Assembly (NCBI RefSeq): GCF_014384765.1
Contig: NZ_JACRSP010000003.1
Location: forward strand, 1 to 64,000
DNA: 64,000 nt
Direction of reading: 5' to 3'
DNA from: Feifania hominis
GTDB taxonomy: Bacteria > Bacillota > Clostridia > Oscillospirales > Feifaniaceae
Shown here: positions 57,645-64,000 of the stretch, piece by piece
How the letters are laid out: the number at the start of each line of letters is the position of its first letter
Numbering within the stretch: position 1 is the first letter of the stretch
Translations under genes and position numbers: made by a program
Notes under the pieces: model-generated
What the model was told of the DNA's origin: nothing
What the model saw: the letters and a program-made list of their open reading frames with translations, nothing else
Databases searched by the model: none

Positions 57645-58522
57645 ATGTCGACCGTCTATTTTACCAGAGACATTTCGCCCGAGGGGCTGATGCGTGCCTA
57701 CGACGCCCTCGGGGCCACGCTGCGCGGCTCGGTCGCGGTGAAGATTTCGACCGGTGAGCCCGGCGGCCACAACTTTTTGCAGCCCGCGCTGATCGCGCCG
57801 CTGGTCAGCAAACTTGACGGCACCATCGTCGAGTGCAACCGGCCTACGAGGGGCGGCGCAACACCAGTGAAGCCCACTGGCAGGCCATCCGGGAGCACGG
57901 CTTTGCGGCCATCGCCCCCTGCGACCTGATGGATGAGCAGGGCGACATGCCCCTGCCCGTTGAGGGAGGGTTCCATCTCCGGGAGAACTATGTGGGCGAC
58001 CACCTGAAAAACTATGGGTCCATGCTGGTTCTCTCCCACTTCAAAGGCCATGCCATGGGCGGCTTCGGCGGGGCGCTGAAAAACATGTCCATCGGCGTTG
58101 CCTCTGCGCGCGGAAAGGGCCACATCCATTGCAGCGGCGGGCCCTTTACTAAGATGCAGGACATGTTCGACGCCGACCACAATTCCTTTCTCGAGTCCAT
58201 GGCCGACGCCGATAAGAGCGTGATGGACTTTATGGGCCGCGAGAACATTGTCTACGTCAGCGTCGCGAACCGCCTGTCGGTGGACTGCGACTGCGATGCC
58301 AACCCCCACGAGCCCGAGATGGCCGACATCGGCATCTTCGCCTCGCTCGACCCGGTGGCGCTCGACCAGGCCTGCGTCGACGCGGTCTATGCCTCGCCCG
58401 ACCCGGGCAAGGCGGCTCTCATCGAGCGCATGGAGAGCCGAAACGGCATTCGCACCATCGAGGCCGCGGCCGAGCTCGGTCTCGGCAGCCGCAGCTATGA
58501 ACTGGTGTCTCTCGACGAATGA
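57645..58522 (+). pseudogene. DUF362-family protein, frameshifted
   Basis: The first ~65 codons (MSTVYFTRDISPEGLMRAYDALG ... TIVECN) continue in another frame as AYEGRRNTSEAHWQAIREHGF to the stop at 58522. Inserting one A after 57839 restores ECNTAYEGRRN and a single ~292-residue frame. The second part has DUF362 features (VLSHFKGHAMGGFGGALKNMSIGVASARGK, MADIGIFASLDPVALDQACVDAVY). It lacks the ferredoxin tail seen in longer relatives. It is either a recent pseudogene or a base-calling error. The MerR-type promoter precedes it. Confidence 0.85.
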
Positions 58523-58564
58523 GGCGAAAAAGAGAGTCCCACGCAGCAGCTTCCCATAAGACAG

Positions 58565-58601
58565 AAAACCTCCGTATGATCGCGGTCATACGGAGGTTTT
58601 T
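58565..58601. terminator. Terminator between convergent genes
   Basis: AAAACCTCCGTATGA and TCATACGGAGGTTTT pair across six bases. Confidence 0.92.
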
Positions 58602-58631
58602 GCATATTTGCATCAAATGCGATTTCGGGCT

Positions 58632-59396
58632 CTATCTCTTTTTATAGACAATCAATTCGGGATTGGCGCCCTTTTCTTCATATGTGCACACAAGGAGAAA
58701 ATCCATATTGGAAAGGATTCCAAAGCACCGATCTGCATCATAATCACACGGAAGCTGATTTCCAAGATAGGTCACGCTATCGTCTAAAAATTTGGTTTTT
58801 GTCCCATTGGGAAGCGTATATTCAAAATTGACAAATTCCCCGACGAGGGCGTTGAGTTCTCTGACCTCTGGCATCCCCTCGATGTGCAGCGCATTGAATT
58901 CGTCAACAATCTGTTTTTTAAACTCATCGAATTTTTCTTCGCCGCCGATCGCGGCATACCGCTTCCAATAATTCAGCCCGGGCAGCGTCTCTTTCAGATA
59001 CGCCCGTATCTGTTCGCAGGAAAAAGAGTCATTTGCCATATGCGCGGCACAGTAGTCGATCAGATCATCCATGCTGTCATAGGTGTATGTGCCGTCGGCA
59101 TAGCACCACTTGCAATACTCTTCATTGAATAGGCCGTCGACTTCTCTGCTGATTGCAGAATCCTCCATGGGCATGCCGCAGCACTGGCAAATCAGCTGCC
59201 GCGGAGAACCCAAAAGTGTGTTGATGGAGACATCAAACAGCTTAGACAACAATTTCAAAGTTTCGGTGTTCGGCGTGGTTTCTCCATTTTCCCAACGGGA
59301 TACAGCCTGGCGTGTAACGTGTACTTTTCCGGCAAGTTCATCCTGAGATAACTCTGCTCTATTTCTCAATTCCAATAGGATATCCTTTGTTTCCAT
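58632..59396 (-). CDS. XRE regulator fused to zinc ribbon and shared sensor domain
   Basis: A 254-residue protein. HTH at residues 5-62 (LLELRNRAELSQDELAGKVHVTRQAVSRWENGETTPNTETLKLLSKLF). A putative zinc ribbon follows (CQCCGMPMED ... CKWCYADGTYTYDSMDDLIDYCAAHM, ~72-120). The last ~100 residues (VDEFNALHIEGMPEVRELNALVGEFVNFEYTLPNG, LDDSVTYLG, ELIVYKKR) match those of the Cys-rich protein at 4529-4987. ATG 59396 follows GAGGTG. The AT content is higher than in neighbouring genes. The ligand is unknown. Confidence 0.8.
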   Translation of the reverse strand: METKDILLELRNRAELSQDELAGKVHVTRQAVSRWENGETTPNTETLKLLSKLFDVSINTLLGSPRQLICQCCGMPMEDSAISREVDGLFNEEYCKWCYADGTYTYDSMDDLIDYCAAHMANDSFSCEQIRAYLKETLPGLNYWKRYAAIGGEEKFDEFKKQIVDEFNALHIEGMPEVRELNALVGEFVNFEYTLPNGTKTKFLDDSVTYLGNQLPCDYDADRCFGILSNMDFLLVCTYEEKGANPELIVYKKR

Positions 59397-59725
59397 CGAA
59401 ATGTTCACCTCGCAGGATATTATATATCCGAAAGATCAGCTTGCAAAGCAACTCTCTGTTTCCCCCGGGCAGGAATGTCAGGGGCGATTTTGAAAGCGAT
59501 CCGGCTAAAAGGGGTAAAATTACGAGTTAATTGGTCGAGTTTCTCCGGCGGACACCCTGCGCTGGTATAATGAAAAAATCAGTGCTGTCCGCAACAGGGG
59601 GCGGCAGGGCGTTGCGCGTTGTCTGTGTCCGACTGACCGCCGGGCACCGGTTTCGGCCCTGCCTTTTGGCGCCCCTGTCCGTGGCCGGTGCGGCTTTCCG
59701 TGAAAGAAAAGGGGGCTGGAGCAAC

Positions 59726-60367
59726 ATGGAAAAGAGAAAGAGACCACCCGCGCGGGGTGCGCAGAAGAGCGCCGCCGAGCTGCTCAGAGAGCTGCGGCTC
59801 AAGGAGAATGAGCCCATCGACTTTGTGACGACACCCACCGCGCCGCCGCCCTCTGAGGCGGCGGACACCCCCGAGCCGCAGGCGGCGCAGCCGGCTTCGG
59901 AGACCTCCATTCCCCTGCCGGCGGCCCGGCAGAGTACGCACATTGCAGCGGGCACCGCCGTGGAGGGCAGGCTGCGGGCCGAGGGGAACCTGGAGTGCAG
60001 CGGGTCGGTGCGCGGCAGCCTCGAAGCGGACGGCACGCTTCTGCTGCAGGGCGTGCTCACGGGCGACGCCGCCGCGCAGCAGATGCGCCTTTGCGGCGGC
60101 CGTGTCGAGGGAAACCTCACCGCGCAGGGCCCTGTGGAGATCGACCGCGATTCGGTTGTCGAGGGCGACATCAAGGCGGCGGCTCTCACGCTCAGCGGCC
60201 GGGTGCGCGGCGACCTCCATGTGCAGGGCACGCTGCGGCTGCTCGCCACGGCGGTGGTCGTGGGGAATCTTCACTGCGGCGACTTCTGCGCCGAGACGGG
60301 AGCGGTCATCCGCGGCGAGATCCACATGGCCGCGGCGGAGGATCTGGCGGCATGCTTTGCCCGGTAG
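59726..60367 (+). CDS. Bactofilin-type polymer-forming protein
   Basis: A 213-residue protein. The N-terminal ~70 residues are basic, then Pro/Ala-rich and disordered. From ~72 on, short beta-helix repeats run to the end (THIAAGTAVEGRLRAEGNLECSGSVRGSLEADGTLLLQGVLTGDAAAQQMRLCGGRVEGNLTAQGPVEI). Bactofilins polymerise without nucleotide and scaffold cell-wall or shape functions. ATG 59726 is preceded by a GGGGGCTGGAG stretch. Confidence 0.88.
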   Translation: MEKRKRPPARGAQKSAAELLRELRLKENEPIDFVTTPTAPPPSEAADTPEPQAAQPASETSIPLPAARQSTHIAAGTAVEGRLRAEGNLECSGSVRGSLEADGTLLLQGVLTGDAAAQQMRLCGGRVEGNLTAQGPVEIDRDSVVEGDIKAAALTLSGRVRGDLHVQGTLRLLATAVVVGNLHCGDFCAETGAVIRGEIHMAAAEDLAACFAR

Positions 60368-60374
60368 CGCAGAG

Positions 60375-60415
60375 AAAAAGGGACGCGAAAACAGTGGTTT
60401 TCGCGTCCCTTTTTG
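60375..60415. terminator. Terminator between convergent genes
   Basis: AAAAAGGGACGCGAAAAC and GTTTTCGCGTCCCTTTTT form an 18-bp stem. Confidence 0.93.
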
Positions 60416-60450
60416 CTGCCGGGTCTGGCCGGTACACTCCGCCGGCCGGG

Positions 60451-61938
60451 TCATTCGCCGCCGTCGAGCGCCTGTTCGAGCGTCTTGACAATCAGCGAGA
60501 GAGTCTTGATGCGCGCGAACTTCTTGTCGTTTGACTCGATGATATGCCAGGGTGCGCGCGCGGTCGAGGTGTAGCGCAGCATGTCGCGCAGCGCGGCCTC
60601 GTACTGGGGCCACTTCTCGCGGTTGCGCCAGTCCTCGTCGGTGATCTTCCACTGCTTTTCGGGAGTGTTCTGCCGGTCCTCGAAGCGGCGCAGCTGTTCG
60701 TCCTTGTCAATGTGTACCCAGAATTTCAAAATCACGGCGCCGAAGTCCATCAGCTCGCGCTCAAACTCGTTGATCTCCTGGTAGGCGCGCCGGTAGTCGC
60801 GCTCGGAGCAGAAGCCCTCCACCCGCTCGACGAGCACGCGCCCGTACCAGCTGCGGTCAAAGATGCCGATGTGACCGTTGAGGGGCAGCCGGGTCCAGAA
60901 GCGCCAGAGGTAGTGGTGGGCGATCTCGTAGGGGTTCGGCGCCGCCACGGGCACCACCTCGTAGCCGCGCGGGTCGAGTGCCGCCGCCACGCGGCGGATG
61001 TTGCCGCCCTTGCCCGCGGCGTCATAGCCCTCGTAGACCAGAATGACAGGCATCTTCCGGTGGTAGAGTACGCTGTGCAGCTCCGAGAGCCGCCCCTGCA
61101 GGAGCTTGAGCCGGCGCTTGTACTCGTCTCTGTCCAGCGTGAGCGACAGGTCGATTTCGTCCGGGTCGGGCGCGGGCAGCAGATCAAACGGCCCGCCGAG
61201 GGGCAGCGCGGCGTCCGCGCCGCCGACGCCCTCCTCGAGCGCGCGGCGCATCTCGGCGACCACGATCGAGTAGACGGCGAGAAGCCGCTCGGTGCGCTTT
61301 TCGGCGGCAATGACATGCCACGGCGCACACGCGGTGTCGGTCGACTCGAGCATCTCGTCGAACAGGCGGTAAAACGCCTTGTAGTGCTCATTCTGGTCGC
61401 GGTCGCGCTCGGTCACGCGCCAGCGCGTCACCTCACTCGCCGCGAGCTCGTCGAGCCGGTGGGCCTGCTCGTCCCGGTCGATATGTAGGAAGAATTTCAA
61501 AATCAGCGTGCCGCCGTCGGTGAGCTGGCGCTCCATGGTGTTGACCGCGCGCACACGCCTGTAAAACTCGTCGTCGTCGAAGCCCTCGTCACGGCGGTAG
61601 ATCGAGAGATCCTGGTACCAGCTGCGATCGAAGATGGCAAAGCGGCCCTGGGCCGGAAGCTCCGACCAGTAGCGCGCGAGAAAGGGCCGGCGCCGCTCGC
61701 GCGGCTCGGGCGGGGTGGTCGAGTGGACCTTGTAGTTTCTCGGGTCAATGTTCAAAATGAGCTTCGACAGGACGCTCCCCTTGCCCGAGGCGCTCCACCC
61801 CTCAAAGAGGATGACCACCGGGATCTTCGCATCCTTGATCCGGCGGGAGAGCAGCTCGATCTCGGCCTCGAGCGCGGCGATGCGCTCCTTTCGTTCGGCC
61901 TTGGTGAGCTCCGGCAGCGAATGGGTGTGTTCCAGCAT
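60451..61938 (-). CDS. pap: Polyphosphate:AMP phosphotransferase (double PPK2 domain)
   Basis: A 495-residue protein with two PPK2 domains. Domain 1 (~30-240): Walker A-like LFEGWSASGKGSVLSKLI, FDRSWYQDL. Domain 2 (~270-490): VYEGYDAAGKGGNIRRVA, FDRSWYGRVLVERVEGF. Two-domain members (class II PPK2, PAP) usually make ADP from AMP and polyphosphate. This would link polyphosphate stores to adenylate energy charge. It stands alone. Confidence 0.88.
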   Translation of the reverse strand: MLEHTHSLPELTKAERKERIAALEAEIELLSRRIKDAKIPVVILFEGWSASGKGSVLSKLILNIDPRNYKVHSTTPPEPRERRRPFLARYWSELPAQGRFAIFDRSWYQDLSIYRRDEGFDDDEFYRRVRAVNTMERQLTDGGTLILKFFLHIDRDEQAHRLDELAASEVTRWRVTERDRDQNEHYKAFYRLFDEMLESTDTACAPWHVIAAEKRTERLLAVYSIVVAEMRRALEEGVGGADAALPLGGPFDLLPAPDPDEIDLSLTLDRDEYKRRLKLLQGRLSELHSVLYHRKMPVILVYEGYDAAGKGGNIRRVAAALDPRGYEVVPVAAPNPYEIAHHYLWRFWTRLPLNGHIGIFDRSWYGRVLVERVEGFCSERDYRRAYQEINEFERELMDFGAVILKFWVHIDKDEQLRRFEDRQNTPEKQWKITDEDWRNREKWPQYEAALRDMLRYTSTARAPWHIIESNDKKFARIKTLSLIVKTLEQALDGGE

Positions 61939-61953
61939 GGCAATACCTCCTTT

Positions 61954-62262
61954 TTACAGTAGCGCGAGCAGACGCTCCACGACAAACACCGCCCCGCAGG
62001 CGGACAGGGCCACCGGCAGCAGCCCGCACCCGCGAAAGGCCAGCACAACGGCGACTGCGGTCCCCGCGAGGGCCGACCAGAGCGACCCGGTCGAGAAGAA
62101 GACCGCCGGGAAAGTCATGGCGCCGAGCACCGCGTAGGGCACATAGAAGAGAAAGGATCTCACAAAGCGGCTTCGGATGGGCCGCTGAAAGAGCACAAGC
62201 GGGACCATGCGAATGAGGTAGGTCGTGCCCGCCATGACGAGGATGTACCAGACGTATCTCAT
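61954..62262 (-). CDS. azlD: AzlD-type branched-chain amino acid exporter subunit
   Basis: A 102-residue membrane protein with about four helices and the family motif MAGTTYLIRMVPLVLF near the N-terminus, PYAVLGAMTFPAVFF in the middle. It works with AzlC. Its start overlaps the azlC stop by four bases. Confidence 0.9.
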   Translation of the reverse strand: MRYVWYILVMAGTTYLIRMVPLVLFQRPIRSRFVRSFLFYVPYAVLGAMTFPAVFFSTGSLWSALAGTAVAVVLAFRGCGLLPVALSACGAVFVVERLLALL

Positions 62263-62981
62263 GGTGCGCCCTCCTCATCCACGGGGAAGAGAGCGGCCCC
62301 GAGCGCTGCGGCCGCGAGGGTACAGAGGATGATGGCAAAGCCCGACGACACCTCTCTGAGCCCCGGCACAAATCGAAACGCAAAGCCGAGCCCCGCCGCG
62401 AGCAGAATGACCTTGCAGACCGCCGGCATCCGCCGCGCCGCGGGCACCAGAATGGCGATGAACATGCCGTAGATGGCGATGCCGAGCGCCGAGATCACCA
62501 TCTCGGGCAGCAGGGAGCCCGCCGCGGCGCCGAGCAGCGTGCCGCCGCTCCACCCGAGAAAGGGCACGAGGATCAGCCCGTAGAGATAGGCCGCTCTGAC
62601 TTTGCCCGGCCGGGCGCTCGCGAGGGCGAAGATCTCGTCGGTGTTGCCAAAGGCAATGACAAGGCGCTGGGGCGTCGTGACCGACGCGTCGAGCTTCTGG
62701 GAGAGGGACAGACTCATCAGCGCGTAGCGCAGATTGATCACGAGCTGCGTCAGCGCCATCTCGGTGAGCGACCCGCCCGCAACGATGAGCCCGAGCCCGG
62801 CAAACTGTCCGGCCGAGGTGAGGTTGGTCATGGAGATGACCACGCTCGCCCACACCGGCACGCCCTGCGTGGCGGCCATCATGCCAAAGGTGAACGCGAC
62901 CGACAGGTACCCAAGCGCAATGGGCACGCCGTCGCGGCAGCCGCAGAGAAAATCCTGTTTTTTCGTCGTGACATCGGACAT
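62259..62981 (-). CDS. azlC: AzlC-type branched-chain amino acid exporter subunit
   Basis: A 240-residue membrane protein. CRDGVPIALGYLSVAFTFGMMAATQGVPVWASVVISMTNLTSAGQFAGLGLI and TQLVINLRYALMSLSLSQKL are typical of AzlC, with ALASARPGKVRAAYLYGLILVPFLGWSGGTLLGAAAG after. ATG 62981 follows GGAGAG; longer upstream frames lack a ribosome site. It pairs with AzlD to export branched-chain amino acids. Confidence 0.92.
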   Translation of the reverse strand: MSDVTTKKQDFLCGCRDGVPIALGYLSVAFTFGMMAATQGVPVWASVVISMTNLTSAGQFAGLGLIVAGGSLTEMALTQLVINLRYALMSLSLSQKLDASVTTPQRLVIAFGNTDEIFALASARPGKVRAAYLYGLILVPFLGWSGGTLLGAAAGSLLPEMVISALGIAIYGMFIAILVPAARRMPAVCKVILLAAGLGFAFRFVPGLREVSSGFAIILCTLAAAALGAALFPVDEEGAP

Positions 62982-63065
62982 GTGGCGCTCTCCTGTGTTC
63001 CGTCTGGCGGCAGGGCCGCCGTCTGGTTTCAGTCTACCACAATTTGTCCCGCCCGACAACCGCGC

Positions 63066-63389
63066 TCAGGGCAGCTCGCTGTAGAGGATGTCCTGCAGCA
63101 CGTCCTTCGGCTTGTAGCCGACCGACTTTGTGACAAGCTCGCCGTCTGCGTAGAGCATCACCGTCGGAATGGAGGTGACCGAGAGCTTTCGCGCGAGCTC
63201 GCGCTCACGCTCGACGTTGATCTGATAGAAGCCGATTCTGCCCGCCGCATCGCGCGACATGGTCTCGAGAATCGGCGAGAGAAGCTCACACGGGGCCGAG
63301 TGCTCACAGGTAAAGTCGATCACAACCGGGCGGGCCGAAGTCTGTATCATCTGCTGAAATTCTCTACTGGATAGAGGTTGTAAACTCAT
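63066..63389 (-). CDS. Thioredoxin-fold protein with altered active site
   Basis: A 107-residue single thioredoxin domain. The usual WCGPC is HSAPC here (His30-Ser31-Ala32-Pro33-Cys34), so the nucleophilic first Cys is missing; an extra Cys28 precedes it. The rest fits: VVIDF strand, INVERERELARKLSVTSIPTVMLYADGELV with the cis-Pro, and GYKPKDVLQDIL. It may act through one thiol, use Cys28, or be a non-redox binder. Confidence 0.85.
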   Translation of the reverse strand: MSLQPLSSREFQQMIQTSARPVVIDFTCEHSAPCELLSPILETMSRDAAGRIGFYQINVERERELARKLSVTSIPTVMLYADGELVTKSVGYKPKDVLQDILYSELP

Positions 63390-63487
63390 CGTACTTCGCT
63401 CCTTGTCTTTTTGTGTGTAACATCTATAGTATGGCCTGCCCCGGAAAAATCATGTCGAAAGCGGGCCGCGCCGGCGGGAGGAAATAA

Positions 63488-63516
63488 TTGATAAACCGAA
63501 CCTGCAGGTCTATAAT
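63488..63516 (+). promoter_or_regulatory. Promoter of the amidohydrolase gene
   Basis: TTGATA and TATAAT lie exactly 17 bases apart. The start codon is 90 bases downstream, leaving a GC-rich leader with a possible hairpin (CGCTCTTCCGCGTGGGAGAGCG). Confidence 0.75.
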
Positions 63517-63606
63517 ATAGAACAGCGGCGGTTACAAAACGGCCGCCCGCAGACGCTCTTCCGCGTGGGAGAGCGGATTTTTCAGGCGAAAGGAAACTCG
63601 GTATCC

Positions 63607-64000
63607 ATGCTCATTGACTTTCACATTCACGCGTTCCACGAGAAGATCGCGGCGCGCGCCATCGAATCGCTCGAGGAAAACATCAAGGTAAAGAGCCTCA
63701 CCGACGGCACGCTCGCCGGCGCAAAACGCCTGCTTCGCGAGTGCGGCGTCGACCAGGCGCTGGTGCTGCCCATCGCGACGAAGCCGTCCCAGCAGACGCT
63801 CATCAACGACTGGGCGGGCTCAATCAACGGCAGAGACGGCATCTGGGCGCTCGGCTCAGTCCACCCGGCGGCGCCCGACGCGCTCGACGAGCTCGATCGC
63901 ATCCGGGCGCTGGGTCTGCGGGGCGTCAAGCTCCACCCGAATTTTCAGGACTTTTTCATCGATGACAAGCGCGCCTTTCCCATCTATGAGAAGTGCGCCG
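63607..64000 (+). CDS. Amidohydrolase-family protein (3'-truncated by window edge)
   Basis: The first 131 residues of a metal-dependent hydrolase of the amidohydrolase_2 (ACMSD/TatD-like TIM barrel) type. MLIDFHIHAFHEK gives the HxH metal pair at residues 6 and 8. ECGVDQALVLPIATKPSQQTLINDW, ALGSVHPAAPDALDELDRIRALGLRGVKLHPNFQDFFIDD gives the KLHP motif with the next His. AAAGGAAA precedes the ATG. The substrate is unknown. Confidence 0.85.
   Translation, partial: MLIDFHIHAFHEKIAARAIESLEENIKVKSLTDGTLAGAKRLLRECGVDQALVLPIATKPSQQTLINDWAGSINGRDGIWALGSVHPAAPDALDELDRIRALGLRGVKLHPNFQDFFIDDKRAFPIYEKCA

Overview
The window is a high-GC Firmicutes chromosome segment, most likely from a spore-forming anaerobe of the class Clostridia (Oscillospiraceae-like). 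The evidence is a T-box leader in front of serS, spoIIE and ypeB, the order dnaA-dnaN-rlbA-recF-remB-gyrB-gyrA, parS sites beside parAB, pairs of half-size ChrA-type genes, and secreted SLH/PepSY proteins. It contains the chromosomal replication origin: the dnaA-dnaN intergenic region has several DnaA boxes and a DnaA-trio-like run, and parS-parA-parB lies about 14 kb away.

Layout. 1-3.7 kb is an AT-richer accessory island. It has the 3' end of a polymorphic toxin with a TNT-like NADase tip and an Imm63-like immunity gene, then two displaced toxin-tip/immunity pairs, a broken immunity copy, and a 208-bp duplication of the toxin gene body. A tRNA-Arg gene closes the island. 4-12.6 kb holds a small P-loop kinase, a Cys-rich protein, serS with its T-box, a TetR-controlled set of small membrane proteins, a metal/Fe-S cluster (DUF134, Mrp, C_GCAxxG, NifX-like), a DHFR-like reductase and a GNAT enzyme. 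12.9-24 kb holds a lipoprotein, LysR plus a split chromate-type transporter, divergent cysK/epsC, parS-parAB, an ABC exporter, secG and an XRE/PatB pair. 24-33 kb is the replication-initiation block on the minus strand. 33-48 kb holds a HAD phosphatase, a DUF3298 protein, a 971-bp palindromic element, ypeB, polA-rimI-tsaD, an HxlR/ABM pair, a sigma/anti-sigma pair, dusB and spoIIE. 48-49 kb holds repeats and tRNAs Thr, Met and Glu. 49-56 kb holds a two-peptidase secreted protein, a two-component system and two PepSY proteins. 56-64 kb holds a TetR operon, a frameshifted DUF362 gene behind a MerR-type promoter, an XRE/zinc-ribbon protein, a bactofilin, a double-domain PPK2, azlCD, an odd thioredoxin and the start of an amidohydrolase.

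Main themes. First, the toxin island looks like a recombination reservoir: each tip begins at a shared TATAATG junction and each module ends in its own hairpin. Second, a family of short GC-rich palindromic repeats (cores such as CCACCTGCGGTGG and GCCCCGCTAGGGGC) occurs as tandem arrays and as dispersed copies. It fills the parA-parB gap and is translated inside two genes (the GNAT tail and the DUF134 linker). Third, several regulatory sites are unusually legible: a parS inside a terminator stem, a MerR promoter with a 19-bp spacer, OmpR-type 11-bp direct repeats, and TetR, LysR and HxlR operators. Functions come from reading motifs by eye. No searches were run.
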